Positions 34,909 through 41,742 of a stretch of DNA of 51,861 nucleotides are shown here, piece after piece; position 1 is the first letter of the stretch; every line of letters begins with the position of its first letter. The stretch is from positions 1 through 51,861 of the forward strand of contig NZ_JAAKEI010000017.1 of NCBI RefSeq assembly GCF_011039085.1, written 5' to 3'. This DNA comes from Desulfovibrio sp. ZJ369 (GTDB lineage Bacteria > Desulfobacterota > Desulfovibrionia > Desulfovibrionales > Desulfovibrionaceae). Both the position numbers and the translations under genes were made by a program. The notes under the pieces were generated by a model. That model did not search any database and was not told the DNA's origin. It saw only the letters and a list, made by a program, of their open reading frames with translations.

Positions 34909-37278
34909 ATGTACGCCCGAGTCGCCCTTCTCAGTCCCCCGTATGCCAGCCTGACATATGAGCTGCCGCCGGAGTTCCCCCCGGAGTTCTGGCAGCCCGG
35001 CCTGCGCGTGGCCGTGCCCCTGGGCAGGGGCAAGCCGGGCGCGCTGCGGGCCGCCGTGTTGCTGGAAGCATGCGCCGCCTCAGGCCTGCCGCCGAACGTG
35101 CCCTGCAAATTCGTTTGCTGGCCCTTGGAAAATCTGCCCTTGCTCCCGCCGGAACTGCTGGCGCTCACTGAAGATCTGGGCCGCCGCCAGGGCCTTGCGC
35201 CCGGGAATATCCTCGGGCATCTGCTGCCGCAGGGCCTGCGCAGCGCGCGCGCCTGCCTGCGCAGCATCCACGCGGGGCAAACGGCCTCCCTGAGCCTGCG
35301 CCGCATTGCCGAAGCCGGCGCGGCTGAACGCTCTGAGCTGGCGCGGGCCTTGCGCACGGGTGAGGCGCGCATGCTGGCTCCGGGCGCTGACGCCGCCAGT
35401 GAGGAATTTTGCCAGTTGCGCGCGGATCCGCCCTGGCCTGTGCGACCGTCGGCCGTGCGACAGATTGAGGTGCTGGAGTATCTGCACGAGCATGGGGCCG
35501 TGAGCCGCCGCCGTCTGCTGCAAAATCTTGGGCAGGCAGCGGCAGCCGCGCTCCGGAGCCTGCTCAGGGCCGGGCATCTGGCGCTTGTCAGGGAGGATGC
35601 CGGAGAAGGCGTGGAACAGGGGCTTTTGCCGCCGCCTCCCGCGCCGTTCAGCCTCAATGCGGATCAGGCTCAAGCCCTGGAATCCCTGCGCGCCGCGCTG
35701 GACGGGGAATCAGCCGCCTCGCGCCTGCTTTTCGGGGTCACGGGCAGCGGCAAGACTGCCGTGTATCTGGAACTGGCAAAGCTGTGCCTTGCCCGCGGCA
35801 AAAGCTTGCTCCTGCTGGCTCCGGAAGTGGCACTGGCTCACAAGCTGCGCCGTGACGCGGCCTGCGCCCTGCCGGACGCGCCGCTTTTTTTTTACCACGG
35901 CTACCAGTCTGCGGCCCGGCGCGAAGCCACGTTCCGCGCGCTTGCGGCACGCAAGGAGGCCTGCCTGATCGTGGGCACGCGTTCCGCGCTGTTTTTGCCT
36001 GTGCCGCGCCTGGGCTGCGTAGTGCTGGACGAGGAGCATGACGCCTCCTTCAAACAGGACGAAAGCATGCCATATCAGGCCAAGGAAGTGGCCTGGTTTC
36101 GCGTGGCGCAGGCGCAGGCGCTTTTGTTGCTGGGATCGGCTACGCCGGATTTGAAGACGTTTTACGCGGCGGAAAACGGGCAACTGCCCTTGCTGCGCCT
36201 GCCGCGCAGGGTAGGGGGCCGCGCCCTGCCGCCGGTGGAGCTGGTGGATATCAGCGGGCTGCCGCAAGCGGCTTCTTCCTTTGAGGATGGCGGCCTGCTT
36301 GCACCGCAGAGCGAGTCAGCCCTGCGCGAAACTCTGGCCAGGGGCGAGCAGGCCGTGGTGCTGCTCAACCGCCGCGGCTACGCGCCGCTGATGTACTGCC
36401 TGGACTGCAACAGCACCCAGCGTTGCCCGCAATGCGAAATCGGTCTGACGTATCACAAGGGCCGGGAAAAGCTGGTCTGTCACTATTGCGGCTACAGCCG
36501 CCCCTTTCCTTCGCCCTGTCCGCAATGCAAGGGCATGAATTTTCTGCCGCTGGGCGAGGGCACCGAGCGTTTGGCCGAACGTCTGGAAGTGCTGGCGGGC
36601 AGGCCCGTGCTGCGACTTGATCGCGACAGCACCCGCCGCCCCGGCCGCATGGAGGAAATTCTGGCGGCCTTTGCCCGCCTGGAAGCGCCCATTCTGGTGG
36701 GTACCCAGATGCTTTCCAAGGGCCATCATTTCCCGCAGGTGACGCTGGTCGTGGTGGCTGACGGGGATCTGGGCCTGAACCTGCCGGACTACCGGGCTGC
36801 GGAGCGCACCTTTCAGCTTCTGGTGCAGTCCGCCGGGAGAGCAGGGCGGGGCGAAAAGCCCGGCCGCGTGCTGATTCAGACCCGCGATGTGGGCCATTAT
36901 TGCTGGCAATATGTGCAGACGGGCGATTACGAGGGCTTTTACGCGGCGGAACTGGCGCGTCGCCGCTTGCGGCGCTATCCGCCCTTTGTGCGTCTGGCCC
37001 TGATCCGGATTTCTTTTGCCGTGGCTGAACCCAAAGGCCCCGCCGCGCTCAACGAGCTTGCCGCCGCGCTGCGGGAGCGGGCGCGCGCCTGCGGCGTGCA
37101 GTTGCTGGGGCCCGCGCCCGCGCCTCTGGCCCTGCTGCGCGGTCGGCGGCGTTTCCACTGCCTGCTCAAAGCCGAAAACTGGCAGGTTTTGCGGCAAATC
37201 TATTTTTTTGCGGAAAAATGCTGCGCCTCCGGCCCGTTACGGCTTTTCCTTGACCTCGATCCCGTGAATATGCTGTAG
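34909..37278 (+). CDS. priA: Primosomal replication restart helicase PriA
   Basis: 3'-to-5' helicase that reloads the replisome at stalled forks; 789 aa. A divergent N-terminal 3'-DNA-binding domain and winged helix are followed by the helicase core: Walker A GVTGSGKT at 276-283 and Walker B LDEEHDASFKQ near 374. The zinc region has eight Cys between residues about 497 and 540 (CLDCNSTQRCPQC, CHYCGYSRPFPSPCPQC). Then come motifs V and VI, GTQMLSKGHHFPQVT and LVQSAGRAGRG, and a C-terminal RYPPFVRLALIRIS. The Shine-Dalgarno before the ATG is weak (GGGAGC, far). The TAG stop coincides with the left edge of the repeat at 37276. Confidence 0.95.
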   Translation: MYARVALLSPPYASLTYELPPEFPPEFWQPGLRVAVPLGRGKPGALRAAVLLEACAASGLPPNVPCKFVCWPLENLPLLPPELLALTEDLGRRQGLAPGNILGHLLPQGLRSARACLRSIHAGQTASLSLRRIAEAGAAERSELARALRTGEARMLAPGADAASEEFCQLRADPPWPVRPSAVRQIEVLEYLHEHGAVSRRRLLQNLGQAAAAALRSLLRAGHLALVREDAGEGVEQGLLPPPPAPFSLNADQAQALESLRAALDGESAASRLLFGVTGSGKTAVYLELAKLCLARGKSLLLLAPEVALAHKLRRDAACALPDAPLFFYHGYQSAARREATFRALAARKEACLIVGTRSALFLPVPRLGCVVLDEEHDASFKQDESMPYQAKEVAWFRVAQAQALLLLGSATPDLKTFYAAENGQLPLLRLPRRVGGRALPPVELVDISGLPQAASSFEDGGLLAPQSESALRETLARGEQAVVLLNRRGYAPLMYCLDCNSTQRCPQCEIGLTYHKGREKLVCHYCGYSRPFPSPCPQCKGMNFLPLGEGTERLAERLEVLAGRPVLRLDRDSTRRPGRMEEILAAFARLEAPILVGTQMLSKGHHFPQVTLVVVADGDLGLNLPDYRAAERTFQLLVQSAGRAGRGEKPGRVLIQTRDVGHYCWQYVQTGDYEGFYAAELARRRLRRYPPFVRLALIRISFAVAEPKGPAALNELAAALRERARACGVQLLGPAPAPLALLRGRRRFHCLLKAENWQVLRQIYFFAEKCCASGPLRLFLDLDPVNML

Positions 37279-37417
37279 AGCATTTTCAAAGTGAAAATGC
37301 TCTGCTGACGCGAAAGCGGCAGCCGCCGCAACGCGGCGTACATTCAGGCGAAAACCGCGTTTTTTCGCCTGAATGCCACCTTTGACTTTTAGAAAAAGTC
37401 AAAGGTAATCTGCTCTA
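37276..37417. repeat. TA-bounded palindromic repeat, copy 8 (long form), on the priA stop
   Basis: G-TA-GAGCATTTTC to ATCTGCTC-TA-AG. Three hairpins: 37277-37303 (GAGCATTTTCA against TGAAAATGCTC), 37341-37375 (CATTCAGGCGAAAA against TTTTCGCCTGAATG) and 37378-37406 (ACCTTTGACTTTT against AAAAGTCAAAGGT). The right-hand 96 bases are nearly identical to 45098-45194. Confidence 0.9.
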
Positions 37418-37495
37418 AGTGCCGCGGCCTGCCTGAAACGCGCTGTGAGAGCGGGCGGAAGCGGCAATACCCAGGGCGTCGGACTTCAGACGGCG

Positions 37496-37546
37496 GGGAA
37501 CGGCGGCGGATCGTGAGCATGGCGATCCGCCGCCGTTCCCTCTTTT
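37496..37546 (+). terminator. Strong intrinsic terminator
   Basis: GGGAACGGCGGCGGATCG, eight-base loop, CGATCCGCCGCCGTTCCC, then TCTTTTTC. The stem is 18 bp. It probably ends the priA transcript and insulates the outer-membrane-protein genes downstream. Confidence 0.85.
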
Positions 37547-37661
37547 TCAGGGAGTGGCATAGAGCTTGCTATTAAGTATTGCGTCCGGAAAAAAATTCTT
37601 TCCGCAGGCAGAGGAAGGCGCGGACAAGCAAGGAGATCCGGACGCGAGGGTAAGTCAAGAC

Positions 37662-37697
37662 AAATGTTAGAAATTTTATTGACAATTTTTAACATTT
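37662..37697 (+). promoter_or_regulatory. Inverted repeat over a TTGACA box, upstream of the first barrel gene
   Basis: AAATGTTA (37662-37669) and TAACATTT (37690-37697) are perfect inverted 8-mers in an AT-rich island. A consensus TTGACA lies at 37679-37684 between them. The best downstream -10-like word (TAAAAT, 37708) is too far away, so promoter placement is uncertain. The layout suits an operator for a dimeric regulator. Confidence 0.35.
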
Positions 37698-37753
37698 GGA
37701 CCAATCTTAAAATTCCCCGTCGATAGAAGGGGAAAGCACTCAGGAGGACTGTC

Positions 37754-38431
37754 ATGAGACGCGTTGTTGCCGCTTTGGCGCTTATCTTCACCCTGATTCT
37801 GCCCGGCTTGGCCGCAGCGGAAGGCACAGGCATGTATCTGGCCCCCAAATTTCTGATGTCCATTCAGGATACCGGGACCGTGGAGCGTTCTTCCGGCCTT
37901 GCCGGTTCGGGGCTGGACGAGTACAGCCAGTTTACCCTGGGCGGCGCTCTGGCTCTGGGCTATGATTTCTGGCCCCAGCAGATGCTGCCTCTGCGCGCGG
38001 AAATCGAATTCGCCCTGCGCGGCAACAGCGAAAAAAGCTGGAGTGACAGCGGCCCCTTTGTGAAGAATGCCAAAGGAACGTGGAATAATTCCACCTTGTT
38101 TGCCAATCTGTTCTGGGATTTCCACAATGACTCGTCGCTCACGCCGTATATCGGCGCGGGCCTGGGGCTGGCCTTCAATTATACCGGCTATGACTTCACC
38201 GGCACCGACGGCAGCAAGTTCTCGGCGGATGATCGCTTCACCAATTTCGCCTGGAATGTGGGCGCGGGCGTGGCCTACAACTTTACCGAGAACATTGCCA
38301 TCGACGCATCTTACCGTTTTGTGGGGCTGGGCTACAATGAGGTCAGCGCGCATTCCAACGGCGTGAAATATGAAGTGGGCAACGATCCCTATAACAACGA
38401 ATTCATGCTGGGCCTGCGCTTCGCCTTCTAA
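37754..38431 (+). CDS. Outer-membrane beta-barrel protein, paralogue 1
   Basis: A 225-aa protein with a signal peptide (RRVVAALALIFTLILPGLAAA, cut near residue 23). The mature part alternates in strand-like fashion: GMYLAPKFLMSIQDTG, YSQFTLGGALALGYDF, MLPLRAEIEFALRG, TPYIGAGLGLAFNYTGYDF, FAWNVGAGVAYNFTENIAIDASYRF, and a C-terminal FMLGLRFAF ending in Phe, the usual barrel-assembly signal. This is the small 8-strand 'outer membrane protein beta-barrel' (OmpA-N/Opa-like) type. The ligand or role is unknown. GGAGGA precedes the ATG by eight bases. A very similar copy follows at 38613, with its own promoter and terminator. Confidence 0.87.
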   Translation: MRRVVAALALIFTLILPGLAAAEGTGMYLAPKFLMSIQDTGTVERSSGLAGSGLDEYSQFTLGGALALGYDFWPQQMLPLRAEIEFALRGNSEKSWSDSGPFVKNAKGTWNNSTLFANLFWDFHNDSSLTPYIGAGLGLAFNYTGYDFTGTDGSKFSADDRFTNFAWNVGAGVAYNFTENIAIDASYRFVGLGYNEVSAHSNGVKYEVGNDPYNNEFMLGLRFAF

Positions 38432-38459
38432 AAATTTTCATCATTCTCCGGAACTGCTT

Positions 38460-38487
38460 ATCCCCTGTCCTGTACAGGGGATTTTTC
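38460..38487 (+). terminator. Intrinsic terminator after barrel gene 1
   Basis: TCCCCTGT, loop CCTGT, ACAGGGGA, then TTTTTC, about 30 bases past the stop. Confidence 0.85.
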
Positions 38488-38541
38488 ATTGAATAAAGCA
38501 GGCGCGTCAACAGATTGCAGCACCATTGCGGCTAAATAAGA

Positions 38542-38569
38542 TTGACGTGTTGCGGCAAGCATGTAAAAT
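38542..38569 (+). promoter_or_regulatory. Sigma-70-type promoter for barrel gene 2
   Basis: TTGACG (38542-38547), 16-base spacer, TAAAAT (38564-38569). Each box has one mismatch to consensus. It lies about 45 bases before the ATG at 38613, downstream of the terminator of gene 1, so the second paralogue can be controlled separately. Confidence 0.6.
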
Positions 38570-38612
38570 GACGGTTCCGGTAACCTTAACCCTTTACTCT
38601 GGAGGAAGCGAT

Positions 38613-39284
38613 ATGAAACGTCTATTTGCAGCCGCGGCCTTGATCGCCGTTCTGGCTCTGCCGGGCATGGCCAAAGCGGAGGTAAACGGCTTTTACATTG
38701 CGCCCAAATTCCTGATGTCCATTCAGGATACCGGCACTATTTCCCGCCCGTACAGCGACATGACGGATGAAAGCTACAGCCAGTTCACTCTGGGCGGGGC
38801 TCTGGCCCTGGGCTATGACTTTTATCCGCAGCAGATGCTGCCGCTGCGCGCGGAACTGGAATTCGCCCTGCGCGGCAACAGCGAAAAGAGCTGGGATTCC
38901 ACGTTCGGTGGCGCTAACGCGAGCACCAAGGGGCTCTGGAATACTTCCACCCTGCTGCTGAATCTCTATTACGACATCCAGACAGATACGCCCTTTGTGC
39001 CCTATATCGGCGCAGGCGTAGGATTGGCTTTCAACTACACCGAGTACACCTTCAATGCGAATGCTGCTAACGGCTATATTGATGCCAGCCAGAGCGACAA
39101 CTTCACCAACTTCGCCTGGAACGTGGGCGCGGGCGTGGCCTATAACTTCAATGAGAATTTCGCCGTTGACGTGGGCTACCGCTTTATGATGCTCGGGTAC
39201 AATGAAGTTTCCAGCAATGGGGTAGAGATCAGCAATCAGCCCTACAACAATGAGTTTATGGTGGGTCTGCGCTTTACTTTCTAA
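38613..39284 (+). CDS. Outer-membrane beta-barrel protein, paralogue 2
   Basis: A 223-aa protein, clearly homologous over its full length to the preceding gene (shared blocks APKFLMSIQDTGT, YSQFTLGGALALGYDF, QQMLPLRAE, NFTNFAWNVGAGVAYNF, NNEFM). Signal peptide LFAAAALIAVLALPGMAKA is cut near residue 21. It differs mainly in the loops, for example RPYSDMTDES and NANAANGYIDASQSD, which would face outside the cell. It ends in FMVGLRFTF, with the terminal Phe. GGAGGAAG sits eight bases before the ATG; a start at 38526 is in frame but would mask the signal peptide. Confidence 0.88.
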   Translation: MKRLFAAAALIAVLALPGMAKAEVNGFYIAPKFLMSIQDTGTISRPYSDMTDESYSQFTLGGALALGYDFYPQQMLPLRAELEFALRGNSEKSWDSTFGGANASTKGLWNTSTLLLNLYYDIQTDTPFVPYIGAGVGLAFNYTEYTFNANAANGYIDASQSDNFTNFAWNVGAGVAYNFNENFAVDVGYRFMMLGYNEVSSNGVEISNQPYNNEFMVGLRFTF

Positions 39285-39435
39285 GGAGCTGCAGCACGCT
39301 GCTCACGGGAGCAGATTCCCTTTGAGAGTACACAATCTCAACGTGGTAAAGAAGTCTGCTCCCGCAGCCGCTAAAGCACTTTCAAAGTGGAATTGCTTCA
39401 GGCCGCCACAAAGGCTTTCGCGTTATTGCGCAATG

Positions 39436-39463
39436 AAAAAACCCGCCGAAAGGCGGGTTTTTT
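39436..39463. terminator. Bidirectional intrinsic terminator
   Basis: AAAAAACCCGCC, loop GAAA, GGCGGGTTTTTT. A textbook terminator for barrel gene 2 and symmetrical enough to work from the other side. Confidence 0.9.
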
Positions 39464-39942
39464 CAGTCTGTTTGTAGCGTTGCGCTGCAACGTGTCGCCC
39501 TGCCTTCAGACTTCAGAAGGAGGCAGCGTATTTTGATAAGAATTCCTGTTATTACTGACTATTGCTGCGCTGCCCTGAAAAAACACGCGGCAGAGCCGGC
39601 GAAATTTTTTTTATCCTCTTGACAAACTGTGCGGCCTTTGAGTGCGAAAGGTTAGCAGTTATTACCAAAAAAACAGAGTATGCTTGAGTAAAATCGAGAT
39701 AATAATAGTTTTATTTGTGGAAATAATTTTACGAACTATGTGCATATTTCCGGAAGAAAATGCTAAAGCCTTGCTCCACAAGGCGATACGGCACAGGGCA
39801 GCCAAGCCAGCTCTTTAAATTTAATAATATATTTTGCTATGTTAGCGATAAAAACTCTTGGGGAAAGAAAAAGCCGCGTCTGCCCCATATGGCCTTTAAA
39901 CCTCCTTTGCCTGAGCCGGACCTTTTGAGCTACAAGGCCCCC
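39464..39942. other. AT-rich region upstream of dnaA
   Basis: No gene. The stretch 39590-39760 is far more AT-rich than its surroundings, with runs such as GAAATTTTTTTTATCC and GAGATAATAATAGTTTTA. TGTGCATAT at 39739-39747 has one mismatch to the reverse DnaA box TGTGNATAA; other candidates have two. TTGACA at 39619 lacks a good -10. It could be a dnaA promoter with autoregulatory boxes, or a helper or remnant origin. A clear box cluster as in classical oriC is not visible. Confidence 0.4.
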
Positions 39943-41337
39943 ATGCGAGATCAATGGTCCGAAATTTCTAGAAATCTTAAAAAAATGCTGGATTCCGGCA
40001 TTTTCAAGGTTTGGATTGCCCCCTTGCACGCTTCCGTGCAAGGCAGCGTTCTCCACCTTGACGCGCCCAACGCTTTTGTGGCCGGATGGCTGGAAAGCCG
40101 GATGCTTTCCGCCTTGCGGGAAGCCGCGGCGCCGGTGCTGGGAATTGCTCCTGAAGCCGTTGAAGTGCGCATCGCAAGCGGCGCTCAGGCCCTTGCCGCA
40201 GCGCCGCTCTGCGCCGGTCAGGAAAGCGCGCCAGGCCTTGGGCGGCCTTCCCCGCTTCAGGCCAGCCTGCCTTTGCCCGCGCCGGAATGCGCGCGACCGG
40301 CTCAGGCCCGCTGGCGTTATGCGTTTGAGGATTTTGTGGTGGGGCCCAGCAACAGCGTGGCCGTGGCCGCGGCCCAGGATGTCTGCCGCAAGGGCGGCAG
40401 CGTGCAGACGCTGTTCGTGAACTCCGCATCGGGTCTGGGCAAGACTCATCTGGCCCAGGCAGTGGGCCGGACCATCAGTGAAAGCCGGAGCAACGCGCGG
40501 GTGGGGTATCTGACTGCGGAGGAATTTGCCTCCCGCTTTGTGGCCGCGTTGCGCAGCCATGACGTGGAGGCCTTCAAAAATCGCCTGCGCGAGCTGGATG
40601 TTCTCCTGCTGGAAGACGTGCATTTTTTCCAGGGCAAGGAAAAGATGCAGGATATGGCCCTGGCTGTGGTCAAAAGTCTTCAGGCCAGAGGCGGCCGGGT
40701 CATTTTCACGTCCTCCTTTTCGCCGCGCGAACTGCAGCGGGTGGACAGCCAGCTGGTCTCACATTTCTGTTCGGGCATTCTGACCAGTATGGATCGTCCC
40801 ACAGAGGAGATGCGCCGCCATATCCTCACCCGCAAGGCCAAAAGCTTTCAGGTGCTTTTGCCCGACGAGGTCTGCCAATTGCTGGCACAACGCTTGCGGG
40901 GCGACGTGCGCCAGATGGAGTCCTGTCTGAACAGTCTGATCTTCAAGGCTCGCCTGCTCAATTGCGGCCTTAATCTGGATCTCGCCCTGGAAGTGCTCAC
41001 GCAATACGCCGAAGTGGAGTGCGGGCCGGATCTTCAGGCAATTATCCGTCTGGTTTGCGAGACTTACGGCTTGAGCGAGCGTCAGCTTTGTTCCCGTTCG
41101 CGCCGGCAGGAATGCGTGCTCGGCCGCAATACCATCTATTTTCTGGCCCGTAAGCACACGGATTTGTCCCTGGAGGAAATCGGCGAAAAATTCAATCGTC
41201 GTCACTCCACGGTGATCAAGGGCATTACCTCCGTGGAACGCGAACTTTCCAAAGACTCCCGTTTAGGACGTCAGATCGCCAGAGCCGTGGAACTCATTGA
41301 GCGCAATGCCGGCATCAGTGGCGCGCAGCGCGCCTAG
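39943..41337 (+). CDS. dnaA: DnaA-family replication initiator, divergent paralogue
   Basis: A 464-aa protein with all DnaA domains. Domain I is QWSEISRNLKKMLDSGIFKVWIAPL. AAA+ Walker A is SGLGKTHL (residues 164-168 core), Walker B LLLEDVHFFQGK (Glu for the usual first Asp) and sensor I FTSSFSPREL. Domain IV is LCSRSRRQ to VIKGITSVERE. In the signature helix EIGEKFNRRHSTV replaces the usual F-G-G-R-D-H-[ST]-T-V: one residue is missing and the base-contacting Asp is Arg. The basic-loop R-P-R-Q is L-G-R-N. Box specificity is probably altered. I start at 39943 (AAGG five bases upstream); the frame is open to 39760. dnaN does not follow. The TAG stop merges with a repeat. Confidence 0.85.
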   Translation: MRDQWSEISRNLKKMLDSGIFKVWIAPLHASVQGSVLHLDAPNAFVAGWLESRMLSALREAAAPVLGIAPEAVEVRIASGAQALAAAPLCAGQESAPGLGRPSPLQASLPLPAPECARPAQARWRYAFEDFVVGPSNSVAVAAAQDVCRKGGSVQTLFVNSASGLGKTHLAQAVGRTISESRSNARVGYLTAEEFASRFVAALRSHDVEAFKNRLRELDVLLLEDVHFFQGKEKMQDMALAVVKSLQARGGRVIFTSSFSPRELQRVDSQLVSHFCSGILTSMDRPTEEMRRHILTRKAKSFQVLLPDEVCQLLAQRLRGDVRQMESCLNSLIFKARLLNCGLNLDLALEVLTQYAEVECGPDLQAIIRLVCETYGLSERQLCSRSRRQECVLGRNTIYFLARKHTDLSLEEIGEKFNRRHSTVIKGITSVERELSKDSRLGRQIARAVELIERNAGISGAQRA

Positions 41338-41501
41338 AGCGGTTTGCTGTTGAAAACGGCAACCGCTCTGGCGGCCGCGGGAGCGGACGCCCGCGCCGAA
41401 TGAGCCTGAAAACCACGCTTTTCAGGCGCTTGTCCCGCTTGCGGGGAAATGATGGCAGCGCCGCTTTTGAAATTGAATAATTTCAAAAGCAAAATGCTCT
41501 A
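41335..41501. repeat. TA-bounded palindromic repeat, copy 9 (long form), on the dnaA stop
   Basis: C-TA-GAGCGGTTTGC to AAAATGCTC-TA-GG. The first hairpin (41336-41369) matches those at 6888 and 51673. The body has GGCGGCCGCGGGAGCGG, as at 6922, then CCTGAAAACCACGCTTTTCAGG and GAAATTGAATAATTTC. Confidence 0.85.
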
Positions 41502-41742
41502 GGGTCAGCCCCGGTATGTCGCCTGCCGCCGTAACCCGCCTCCTGGAGCAGAGTGCCTCTGCAACGCACTGACGCCGCATACGCTGCGTCAGCCCTGAAA
41601 CCGGACTAGCCTTGAAATTTGTAAAATTTCAAGGTTGTCATTCCGGGGAAAAATGTCCTTTTTCCCATACTCCACGCCCCTTCGCGGCGTGAGAGCATTG
41701 CAGAGTCACCATGCTCCAGTAATTTCATTCACGCGAGGAAGC
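41502..41742. other. dnaA-ycaO spacer with two hairpins
   Basis: No gene. CTGACGC-N10-GCGTCAG (41569-41592) is followed by AGCCCTG and belongs with the hairpins at 20315 and 34752. CCTTGAAATTT, loop GTA, AAATTTCAAGG (41610-41634) is a perfect 11-bp inverted repeat without a T-run. Upstream in-frame starts of ycaO reach into it (41635) but lack ribosome sites. Confidence 0.6.

Noticed and set aside
37679..37713. TTGACA with TAAAAT as a full sigma-70 promoter of barrel gene 1
   Set aside because: The spacing is about 23 bases, too long; reported only as a possible operator region.
41610..41634. Intrinsic terminator after dnaA
   Set aside because: Perfect inverted repeat but followed by GTTGTCATT, not a T-run, and AT-rich stem.
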